DNA of 46,397 bases, from positions 1-46,397 of the forward strand of contig MEEF01000015.1 in NCBI GenBank assembly GCA_001724355.1, in the 5' to 3' direction. This document shows, one piece after another, positions 40,083 to 46,397 of this stretch. Within the stretch, counting starts at the first letter, position 1, and every line of letters starts with the position of its first letter. This stretch comes from Mesorhizobium sp. SCN 65-20. Lineage in GTDB: Bacteria > Pseudomonadota > Alphaproteobacteria > Rhizobiales > Rhizobiaceae. The position numbers and the translations under genes were made by a program. The notes under the pieces are model-generated. The model saw only the letters and a list, made by a program, of their open reading frames with translations. It was not told the DNA's origin and ran no database searches.

Positions 40083-40873
40083 CCCGCAACTGCCGTCGCG
40101 TCGCGATGGCGGAAGCTGTCCGTCCCGTAAATGGCAACGATAGCAATGGCGGCCGCCAGCCAGAGCACCAGGCCTATCCATTGGTGCTGGACCGCATCGC
40201 CGCCTTCGAAAACACGACCCAGGAACCGGACGCTGTTCTGGTGCGATGCGTGCATGAGGATCGCCGGCAGCACGCTACCCGCCGAATTCTGGTACAGCCA
40301 CGTGAACACCACAGCCGCGGCCATGACGTTGATGGCGCTGGAAATGCTGTAGTCGTTCAAGAGCATCAGCGGCAAATGCCAGGCAGCCCAGATCACGCCG
40401 AGCACCAGGCTTGCACTCAGCGCTCCGCGTTCGCGCAGGAAGGCAGGCAGCGCAAATCCCCGCCAGCCAGGTTCCTCGCCAAGCGGACCGCTAAAGACCA
40501 GCAGCAGGGCGACCATGACCGCGATTTCCGGAATGGCAGGCACATTCGCCCAGTTTGGCGCAGCGGAGCCGAACAGCGGGTTGAGCCAGATTGCCAGCAG
40601 TTGCACCGCCACCGGCATGCCGATCGCCACGAGATACCACACCGGCGGCACGCGCCATGCAACGATCGAGGCCAGGAGCGCGCGGACCTTCGGCCAGCCA
40701 CCCTGGATGGCCGAGATGACAACTGCGGAAACGAATGGACCGAAGGTGAACCAGGCGATGTCCTCGCCACCAGCGCGGTAAAACGGGATGAAGGCGATCC
40801 AGGTGATCGCGAATGCCAGCACCACGAAGCTCACGACCGGCCAGTCGCGAACCGTTCCGATGAGTTTGGACAT
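40079..40873 (-). CDS. CPBP-family intramembrane metalloprotease
   Basis: The 264-residue multi-spanning protein has the CPBP (CAAX protease/ABI) motifs: Glu133-Glu134 with Arg138 in PLGEEPGWRGFALP, the His of WAAWHLPLM (His166) and a late His in AILMHASHQNS. Members cleave within membranes or take part in bacteriocin immunity; the substrate here is unknown. It is interesting that a CAAX-protease-like and an ICMT-like gene are convergent neighbours, as both names come from prenyl-protein processing, but bacteria of this type do not use that pathway and the link may be coincidental. Confidence 0.9.
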   Translation of the reverse strand: MSKLIGTVRDWPVVSFVVLAFAITWIAFIPFYRAGGEDIAWFTFGPFVSAVVISAIQGGWPKVRALLASIVAWRVPPVWYLVAIGMPVAVQLLAIWLNPLFGSAAPNWANVPAIPEIAVMVALLLVFSGPLGEEPGWRGFALPAFLRERGALSASLVLGVIWAAWHLPLMLLNDYSISSAINVMAAAVVFTWLYQNSAGSVLPAILMHASHQNSVRFLGRVFEGGDAVQHQWIGLVLWLAAAIAIVAIYGTDSFRHRDATAVAG

Positions 40874-40945
40874 GTGGCTGCTCCCAACGGACAGCCAAGG
40901 ATATCACAAAGAGCTGCCCGATGCTGGGCGCCTTGACGGTTCGTG

Positions 40946-41332
40946 TCAGGTGGTCACGCCAAGTTCGACCAGGCGCTCGACACAGGATTCCTCGAGCTGA
41001 TCGAGTTCGCCGAGGGTCTCCTCCAGATCGCGGCGCTTCTGGCGCAGGTCCTCGCGCTTCTCCTCGATGCGCTTGATCATCAGCTTGAGCTGCCCGACTT
41101 CGCCAGGCGGCTCCCTGTACATCTGGATGATCTCGCGAATCTCGTTGATCGAGAAGCCGAGCCGCTTGCCGCGCATGATCTGGCGGATGAGGTGACGGTC
41201 GGAAGGCCGGAACAGCCGGGTCCGCCCTCGCCGAACCGGCTGTATCAGTCCCTCGTCCTCATAAAAGCGCAGCGTCCGCGTCGAAATATCGAATTCGCGG
41301 GTCAGTTCGGTAATCGAATAATATTCCCGCAT
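40946..41332 (-). CDS. LiuR-like MerR-family transcriptional regulator
   Basis: The 128-residue regulator has the MerR helix-turn-helix (YSITELTREFDISTRTLRFY, with RTLRFYEDEGLI), a second recognition element (KRLGFSINEIREIIQMY) and a coiled dimerisation helix rich in Arg, Glu and Lys (residues about 80-115). No metal-binding cysteine pattern is present: a single Cys near the end (ESCVERL) is unlike CueR/ZntR types. The sequence resembles LiuR, which controls branched-chain amino acid or acyl-CoA degradation in proteobacteria, but no such genes are in this window. A TTTACGTAAA palindrome lies 131 bases upstream. Confidence 0.88.
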   Translation of the reverse strand: MREYYSITELTREFDISTRTLRFYEDEGLIQPVRRGRTRLFRPSDRHLIRQIMRGKRLGFSINEIREIIQMYREPPGEVGQLKLMIKRIEEKREDLRQKRRDLEETLGELDQLEESCVERLVELGVTT

Positions 41333-41462
41333 CTCGCTCCACCCGGCGGCATGCGCGCCGCGCTCAACAATACCGCGCCCGCCGATGCGACAGCGCCACG
41401 CGGCGCGACCGCCGCTCAGCCAACATAAGTCTTAGAAACAAGAAAGAGAGTCTGGCACGCGA

Positions 41463-41472
41463 TTTACGTAAA
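41463..41472. promoter_or_regulatory. Possible MerR/LiuR operator upstream of the 40946-41332 gene
   Basis: The perfect 10-bp palindrome TTTACGTAAA lies between the MerR gene and mgtE. From memory, LiuR-type sites contain ACGT-centred palindromes of this kind. The distance of 131 bases to the start codon is longer than usual for autoregulation. The rest of the 163-base gap holds no gene I can support. Confidence 0.4.
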
Positions 41473-41495
41473 AGTCAATTGAGCGCGACAGCGCC

Positions 41496-42923
41496 CTACC
41501 CTGCAGCCGCACCGAGATGCAGCCACCAGGTAGCGAGACTGAGGAAGGCGAGGAATCCGATAACGTCGGTGATCATCGTTGTGAAGATCGACGACGATAT
41601 CGCCGGGTCGGCGCCGAACTTGTCGAGCAACAGCGGAATCAGGATACCGCCGAGCGCCGCAGCCAGCATGTTGAGAACCATCGCTGCGGCAATAACGAAG
41701 CCGAGGTCGGGATTGTGGAACCACAAGCCGGCGACCAGGCCAAGAATTGTCGCTATGACGGCGCCGTTGAGCAGGCCCACCATGACCTCGCGACGGATGA
41801 CGCGGCCGGCATTGTAGATGTCGAGATCGCGGGTGGCCAGCGCGCGCACCGTCACCGTCATCGTCTGGGTGCCGGCATTGCCGCCGAGCGAGGCGACGAT
41901 CGGCATCAGGGCGGCCAACGCCACCATCTCCTCGATCGTCGCTCCGAACTGGCTGATCACCGATGCCGAGATGAAGGCCGTGCCGAGATTGACCAGGAGC
42001 CAGGGCACGCGCGAGCGCGAGGTCGCGGCGACCGTATCGGAAAGCTCCTCGTCGCCGACGCCACCCATGCGCAAGAGATCTTCCTCGGCCTCCTGCTGGA
42101 TGACGTCGACGACGTCGTCGATGGTCAGCACGCCGACCAGCCGTTCGTTCTCGTCGACGACGGCCGCAGAGAGAAGATCGTATTGCTCGAATTCGCGGGC
42201 CGCCTCTTCCTGGTCCATCGTTGCCGGGATGGCGTGGCGCGTCTCGTGCATCACCTCTTCGATCTTCACCACGCGTTTGGTGCGCAGAATCTGGTCGAGG
42301 TCGACGGCGCCGAGCAGCTTGAAGGTCGGGTCGATGACGAACACCTGGCTGAAGCGGTCAGGCAGGTCCTTGTCGTCGCGCAGATAGTCGATGGTCTGGC
42401 CGATGGTCCAGAACGGCGGGACGGCGACGAATTCCGTCTGCATGCGCCGGCCGGCCGATTCCTCCGGATAGTCGAGCGAGCGGCGCAGCCTGATGCGCTC
42501 GGTGAACGGCAGTTGTGCCAGGATCTCGTTCTGGTCTTCGGCGTCGAGGTCCTCGAGGATGTAGACCGCGTCGTCGGAATCGAGCTCCTGCACCGCTTGC
42601 GCGATCTGCTCGTTGGGCAGGTTGTCGACGATGTCGAGGCGAATCGCCTCGTCGACCTCGGTCAGGGCCGAGAAGTCGAAATCCGACCCCATCAGTTCAA
42701 CGAGCGCAAGGCGCTGCTCGGGCAGCAGCGCTTCGAGCAGATCGCCCAGTTCGGACTGGTGAAGCCCTGCGACGTCGCGCTTCAGCGTCAGCGTGTCCCG
42801 GTCGGCGATCGCCGCGCCGATATGCGCGAGGAACGAGGCAAGGATAACCCCGTCCTCGCCGTAGATCTCGGCGCCGGTGCCATCGGCCTTCGGGCCGTGG
42901 ATGTGGTCTTGCTGGGCTTCCAT
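41496..42923 (-). CDS. mgtE: MgtE-family magnesium transporter
   Basis: The 475-residue protein has an N-terminal MgtE N-domain of superhelical repeats (DLLEALLPEQRLALVELMG, then VYILEDLDAEDQNEILAQL), a CBS pair (VFVIDPTFKLLGAVDL and VVDENERLVGVLTIDDVVDVI) and five C-terminal membrane helices including LMPIVASLGGNAGTQTM with the conserved pore-region signature. Magnesium bound to the N and CBS domains closes the pore. I chose ATG 42923 (GGGAAG 6 bases upstream); an extension to 42980 gives a basic segment with no family match. Length fits the family. Confidence 0.94.
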   Translation of the reverse strand: MEAQQDHIHGPKADGTGAEIYGEDGVILASFLAHIGAAIADRDTLTLKRDVAGLHQSELGDLLEALLPEQRLALVELMGSDFDFSALTEVDEAIRLDIVDNLPNEQIAQAVQELDSDDAVYILEDLDAEDQNEILAQLPFTERIRLRRSLDYPEESAGRRMQTEFVAVPPFWTIGQTIDYLRDDKDLPDRFSQVFVIDPTFKLLGAVDLDQILRTKRVVKIEEVMHETRHAIPATMDQEEAAREFEQYDLLSAAVVDENERLVGVLTIDDVVDVIQQEAEEDLLRMGGVGDEELSDTVAATSRSRVPWLLVNLGTAFISASVISQFGATIEEMVALAALMPIVASLGGNAGTQTMTVTVRALATRDLDIYNAGRVIRREVMVGLLNGAVIATILGLVAGLWFHNPDLGFVIAAAMVLNMLAAALGGILIPLLLDKFGADPAISSSIFTTMITDVIGFLAFLSLATWWLHLGAAAG

Positions 42924-43051
42924 CGGCGCTTCCCGTTTGCGGATTTTCGGGATTCGAGGTGGGTTATCCCTAGACCGCAAAGGGCCGGAATATCAAATGA
43001 AATGCGCCTCGCCCCAGCCGGCAGCAGTTGCCGGCCCGGCCCCTGTCTCCA

Positions 43052-43474
43052 TCAGGACACATGCTCGCCCGAACACTGCCCGTGATCGGCCAGAACCTCG
43101 ATGATGCGGCAGTCGCAGATGCGTCCGTGGCCGCATTCGTCGATCATGCGCGACAGTTCCACCCGCAACGCCTGGAGCCGTTCGATGCGCCGGTCCACCT
43201 CGCGAAGATGCGCCTTGGCGATGCTGTCGGCTTGGTGGCATGACGCCTGCGGCTCCTGCGACATCGCGAGCAGTTCGCGGATGTGATCCACCTCGAAACC
43301 AAGCTCCCGCGCATGGCGGATGAAGTTCAGGCGGTCGACCTCGGCCTTGCCGTAGCGGCGCTGGTTGCCCTCCGTGCGCGGCGGCGCGGCAATCAGCCCG
43401 ATCTGCTCGTAGAAGCGGATGGTCGGCACCTTCACGCCCGTGCGCCGCGCCAATTCGCCGATCGGCAAATTCAT
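43052..43474 (-). CDS. Metal-responsive MerR regulator (ZntR/CadR/PbrR type)
   Basis: The 140-residue regulator has the MerR start LPIGELARRTGVKVPTIRFY and Cys79 and Cys114 at the positions used by ZntR for Zn, plus Cys120, Cys122 and Cys134 in the C-terminal GHGRICDCRIIEVLADHGQC region. The cysteine pattern suits Zn, Cd or Pb sensing. It is divergent from the P-type ATPase at 43548, and a textbook MerR promoter lies between them (43488-43518). It probably activates that pump by twisting the 19-base spacer. Which metal is sensed cannot be read. Confidence 0.92.
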   Translation of the reverse strand: MNLPIGELARRTGVKVPTIRFYEQIGLIAAPPRTEGNQRRYGKAEVDRLNFIRHARELGFEVDHIRELLAMSQEPQASCHQADSIAKAHLREVDRRIERLQALRVELSRMIDECGHGRICDCRIIEVLADHGQCSGEHVS

Positions 43475-43487
43475 CTCGAAAATCCTC

Positions 43488-43518
43488 TTGATCCTATAGT
43501 GGCTAGAGATTCTAGCAT
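43488..43518 (+). promoter_or_regulatory. MerR-type promoter of the P-type ATPase gene
   Basis: A -35 element TTGATC (43488-43493) and -10 element TAGCAT (43513-43518) are separated by 19 bases, the overlong spacing typical of MerR-activated promoters. The spacer holds the dyad CTATAG-TGG-CTAGAG (43494-43508), which resembles known CadR/PbrR/ZntR sites. It lies between the divergent regulator and pump genes. Confidence 0.8.
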
Positions 43519-43547
43519 CGCTTCATATAGGAATGAAAGGACCGACT

Positions 43548-45818
43548 ATGAACGATGCCAGCACAGGCAGGACGCGCTTCCGCGTCGGCGGCATGGACTG
43601 CGCGTCATGCGCCACCAAGATCGAGAACGCGGTGAGCCGCCTGCCGGGCATCACGGAGGTCGGCATCTCGGTCTCCGCTGGAACGATGACGGTATCGCAC
43701 GAGGGGCCGGCCCCGACCGCCGAGATTTCCCGGCAGGTCAAGGCGCTCGGCTACTCGGTTGCGTCACTTGGCGCGGCCCGGACAGCGGAGCCGAAGGCGC
43801 ATGCCCACGAGCATGGCCCGAACTGCAGCCATGATCACGATCATGCCGGCCATGACCACAAGCACGATCATGCGGGACATGACCATGCTGGCCATCACCA
43901 CGGTCCGGCAGCCAGTGAGGCCGAAGCAGGCCATAACCACTTCGACCTCGACGACGGCCCATGGTGGAAGACCCGCAAGGCAAAAATGACCATTGCCTGC
44001 GGTGTGGCGCTGGTCGCCGCCTACGCGGTCGGCCAGTTGATGCCGCAAGTCGGGCATTGGGCCTTCCTGGTGGCACTTGCCGTGGGCCTGATCCCCGTCG
44101 CCCGGCGCGCCTATGCCGGTGCCGTCACCGGCACGCCCTTCTCCATCGAAACGCTGATGACGATTGCCGCCGTTGGCGCCGTCTTCATCGGCGCCACCGA
44201 GGAAGCGGCGATGGTGGTGTTGCTGTTCCTCATCGGGGAACTGCTCGAAGGTGTCGCCGCCCGTCGTGCCCGCGCCAGCATCCGCGGTCTCGCCGACCTC
44301 GTCCCCAAGACCGCCCTGGTCGAGGAAGGTGGGGCAACACGCGAGGCACCGGCCGAATCGCTCGCGCTTGGCTCGGTGATCCTGATCCGCCCCGGCGATC
44401 GCGTCGCCGCCGACGGCATCGTGGTCGAGGGAGCGAGCACGCTCGACGAGGCCCCCGTCACCGGCGAAAGCGTTCCAAAGCTCAAGAGCGCCGGCGATCA
44501 GGTCTTTGCCGGCACGATCAATACCGACGCCGTGCTCAAGGTGCGCGTCACGGCGACATCGGCCGATAACACCATTGCCCGCGTCATCCAACTGGTCGAG
44601 GAAGCCCAGGAGAGCAAGGCGCCGACCGAGCGCTTCATCGACCGTTTCTCGCGCTACTACACGCCTGCCGTCCTCCTCGTCGGCGCGCTGGTCGCGACGC
44701 TGCCGCCGCTGTTCGCGGGTGGCGACTGGTCGGAGTGGATCTACAAGGGCCTCGCCATCCTGCTGATCGGCTGCCCCTGTGCGCTCGTCATCTCGACGCC
44801 TGCGGCAATTGCCTCCGGCCTGTCGGCCGGCGCCCGGCGTGGCCTGCTGCTCAAGGGTGGCGCAGTGCTGGAAGGCATGCGCAACGTGACGACGGTGGCG
44901 CTCGACAAGACCGGAACCCTGACCGAAGGTAGGCCCAGGGTGACCGACATCGTTGCAGTCGGCCGTCCGGAGGCAAGGGTCCTGTCGCTGGCAGCAGCAC
45001 TCGAGACCGGATCCAGCCACCCGCTGGCGCTGGCCATCCTCGGCCGCGCCAAGGCCGACGGTGTCCCCGTCCCGCCGGCTGCGGCCGCCAGGGCAGTCGC
45101 AGGCAAGGGTGTGACCGGCAAGGTCGGCGGCGAGGAAGTCTTCCTTGCCTCGCCCAAGGCCGCCGACGAACTGGCTTCCCTGTCCGCTGCGCTCAAGGAG
45201 CAGATCGCGGGTTTCAACGCCGACGGTAAGACGGTCTCGGTGCTCCTGGTCGACAGCCAGCCAGCCGGCCTGATCGCCATGCGGGACGAGCCGCGCGCCG
45301 ACGCCATCTCCGCCCTCGCCCGGCTCAAGGACGAAGGCATCGCAACCGTCATGCTCACCGGCGACAACGAGGCAACGGCGCGCGCCATCGGCAAGGGCCT
45401 TGGCATTTCGGTCCGCGCCGGCCTGCTGCCCGACGAAAAGCAGCGGATCGTCCGCGAATTGCAGCAGCAGGGGCAAGTGGTCGCCAAGGTCGGCGACGGC
45501 ATCAACGACGCGCCGGCGCTTGCGGCTGCCGATTTCGGCGTCGCCATGGGCGGCGGCACCGACGTCGCGCTCGAAACCGCCGATGCCGCCATCCTCCATG
45601 GTCGCGTCAGCGACATACCGGACATGATCGCGCTGTCGAAGACGGTGATGGGCAACATCGCCCAGAACATCAGCATCGCGCTCGGCCTCAAGGCCGTGTT
45701 CCTGGTCACCACCATTGCCGGCATCACCGGCCTGTGGCCTGCGATCCTTGCGGATACCGGCGCCACCGTCCTGGTGACGGCCAACGCGATGCGCCTGCTG
45801 GCCTGGCGCGGCAGCTAG
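43548..45818 (+). CDS. Heavy-metal translocating P-type ATPase (ZntA/CadA type)
   Basis: The 756-residue inner-membrane pump has an N-terminal HMA domain with GGMDCASCATK (Cys18, Cys21), then a histidine-rich linker with 17 His between residues 85 and 131. It has the CPC motif (Cys409-Pro-Cys411 in IGCPCALVIS) of transition-metal pumps, the phosphorylation site Asp453 in DKTGTLTEG, SSHPLALAI, and GDGINDAPALA near residue 649. The CPC together with a single HMA domain fits Zn, Cd or Pb export. I chose ATG 43548 because AAAGGA precedes it at 43536-43541; ATG 43533 is in frame but overlaps that site. It is controlled by the divergent MerR regulator. Confidence 0.95.
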   Translation: MNDASTGRTRFRVGGMDCASCATKIENAVSRLPGITEVGISVSAGTMTVSHEGPAPTAEISRQVKALGYSVASLGAARTAEPKAHAHEHGPNCSHDHDHAGHDHKHDHAGHDHAGHHHGPAASEAEAGHNHFDLDDGPWWKTRKAKMTIACGVALVAAYAVGQLMPQVGHWAFLVALAVGLIPVARRAYAGAVTGTPFSIETLMTIAAVGAVFIGATEEAAMVVLLFLIGELLEGVAARRARASIRGLADLVPKTALVEEGGATREAPAESLALGSVILIRPGDRVAADGIVVEGASTLDEAPVTGESVPKLKSAGDQVFAGTINTDAVLKVRVTATSADNTIARVIQLVEEAQESKAPTERFIDRFSRYYTPAVLLVGALVATLPPLFAGGDWSEWIYKGLAILLIGCPCALVISTPAAIASGLSAGARRGLLLKGGAVLEGMRNVTTVALDKTGTLTEGRPRVTDIVAVGRPEARVLSLAAALETGSSHPLALAILGRAKADGVPVPPAAAARAVAGKGVTGKVGGEEVFLASPKAADELASLSAALKEQIAGFNADGKTVSVLLVDSQPAGLIAMRDEPRADAISALARLKDEGIATVMLTGDNEATARAIGKGLGISVRAGLLPDEKQRIVRELQQQGQVVAKVGDGINDAPALAAADFGVAMGGGTDVALETADAAILHGRVSDIPDMIALSKTVMGNIAQNISIALGLKAVFLVTTIAGITGLWPAILADTGATVLVTANAMRLLAWRGS

Positions 45819-45831
45819 GACTTTCGCCCTT

Positions 45832-45854
45832 GCCCGGAGCGAATCGCTTCGGGC
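45832..45854. terminator. Hairpin downstream of the P-type ATPase (possible terminator)
   Basis: GCCCGGAGCGA (45832-45842) can pair with TCGCTTCGGGC (45844-45854) across one base, with one G-U pair, 14 bases after the ATPase stop. No U-tract follows, so intrinsic termination is uncertain. The rest of 45819-45948 shows no gene I can support. Confidence 0.45.
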
Positions 45855-45948
45855 AGGCGGCTGCTTGGCAATTGCGCTTGCCGCTGATCGCCAAGCGCAC
45901 CAAGATGCCCAATGCAGGACGACTATCGCATCTAAGGCTCAAACGGGA

Positions 45949-46397
45949 TCACAGGCTTGCGGGCGTATCATCTAGGCCGACCCTACGCAGAATAAGGCGC
46001 CCAAGAGCGCTGACGAAGTGGGTGTCTTCAAGCTCCACGCCTGTATGATAGTTTGGCGGCACCCGCTCGTCAGAATAGATGCTCCGACTAAGAACACCGA
46101 GCGCAACCAATCTAGGGAACATAGCGCGAAAAAGCTCGCCTTTTGCCCGATCACTATCGGAGGCACGCACGCTAAGCCGGTCTGGTTGGAGGGCCCTCAA
46201 TTTCCTCCAATTACCGCGCTCATTCATCGCATCAAGCAAAAGAATATCGTCATCTCCCAACGAGCCTAGTATCTGAAGGATGCGCAGTTCTTGTAGTTTG
46301 TTGGCATCGTCTGCACTAACGCCTTGCGCAACGCACCTTGCGAGATACTCCCTGCGAACGTCGGTAGAGGCACGCGCAGCCTGTAAGAGCCCCTCTT
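45949..46397 (-). CDS. Unrecognised protein, 5' truncated by window end, low GC
   Basis: The frame is open from the window end to a TGA at 45949, giving 148 visible residues; a TTG at 46260 is in frame but the frame continues upstream without a stop. The product is soluble-looking, alternating charged and hydrophobic, with DDILLLDAMNERGNWRKL, FRAMFPRLVALGVLSRS and GRLILRRVGLDD as clear stretches. There is no membrane segment or motif I can name. Its base composition is visibly richer in A and T than everything to its left, so it may begin an acquired region. Function unknown. Confidence 0.6.
   Translation of the reverse strand, partial: EGLLQAARASTDVRREYLARCVAQGVSADDANKLQELRILQILGSLGDDDILLLDAMNERGNWRKLRALQPDRLSVRASDSDRAKGELFRAMFPRLVALGVLSRSIYSDERVPPNYHTGVELEDTHFVSALGRLILRRVGLDDTPASL

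Noticed and set aside
43800..43945. Short tandem repeat or CRISPR-like array
   Set aside because: The repetitive look comes from His and Asp codons in the metal pump's linker. The units are irregular, in frame and lack spacers of constant length.

Overview
The window is high-GC, densely coding chromosomal DNA of an alphaproteobacterium, most probably a member of the Rhizobiales (Mesorhizobium/Aminobacter/Phyllobacteriaceae type). The basis is protein character (SoxBDAG, GcvT-fused FAD enzymes, rhizobial cobalamin genes with CbtAB, DUF1194, DUF1353), many ATGA-type gene overlaps, and a palindromic intergenic element of a style I know from such genomes. No rRNA, tRNA, insertion sequence or CRISPR array was seen. 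No gap between genes exceeds 300 bases. Products were assigned by reading motifs, not by database search.

Region 1 (1-13.4 kb) is mainly N-methylglycine (sarcosine) metabolism. It holds the 3' part of a GlxA/GbdR-like AraC regulator, a DUF1194 von Willebrand-type protein, a GcvT-fused FAD oxidoreductase, a small exported protein, a large MscS channel, and the complete heterotetrameric sarcosine oxidase operon soxB-soxD-soxA-soxG. A YdcZ-type transporter and a divergent LysR regulator follow.

Region 2 (14.4-24.0 kb) starts with a DUF1353 lipoprotein, a RidA protein, a nitroreductase and a divergent XRE-cupin regulator, whose shared promoter carries four GAAATTTC-type elements. It then holds a tightly coupled cassette: GcvT-fused FAD dehydrogenase, HAD phosphatase, PLP aminotransferase, second GcvT-fused FAD dehydrogenase. 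A 138-bp palindromic repeat sits just upstream of the cassette. With SoxA, the window encodes four GcvT-type folate modules.

Region 3 (24.0-32.1 kb) has a seven-gene minus-strand operon: NMT1/THI5-like binding protein, ATPase, permease, cytosine-deaminase-like amidohydrolase, GlcD-like FAD oxidase and two tandem flavodoxin-fold oxidoreductases. A divergent RidA-creatininase pair lies beside it. The substrate is unknown. An N-heterocycle or N-methyl compound feeding the sarcosine pathway is my hypothesis.

Region 4 (32.1-37 kb) is late cobalamin synthesis: a small tyrosine-phosphatase-fold protein coupled to cobD, then cbiB, cobO, cobU, cbtA and cbtB. A clear cobalamin riboswitch lies upstream of cbtB. 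There is essentially no intergenic DNA: cobD and cbiB start on one shared CATG, and convergent pairs end on shared CTAG tetranucleotides.

Region 5 (37-46.4 kb) is mixed housekeeping and accessory: ChaC-like protein, aldo/keto reductase, DUF1624 membrane protein with a cysteine-rich tail coupled to an isoprenylcysteine-methyltransferase-like protein, CPBP protease, LiuR-like MerR, MgtE, and a metal-responsive MerR with its target ZntA/CadA-type P-type ATPase. The last 0.45 kb enters an unrecognised minus-strand gene of visibly lower GC.
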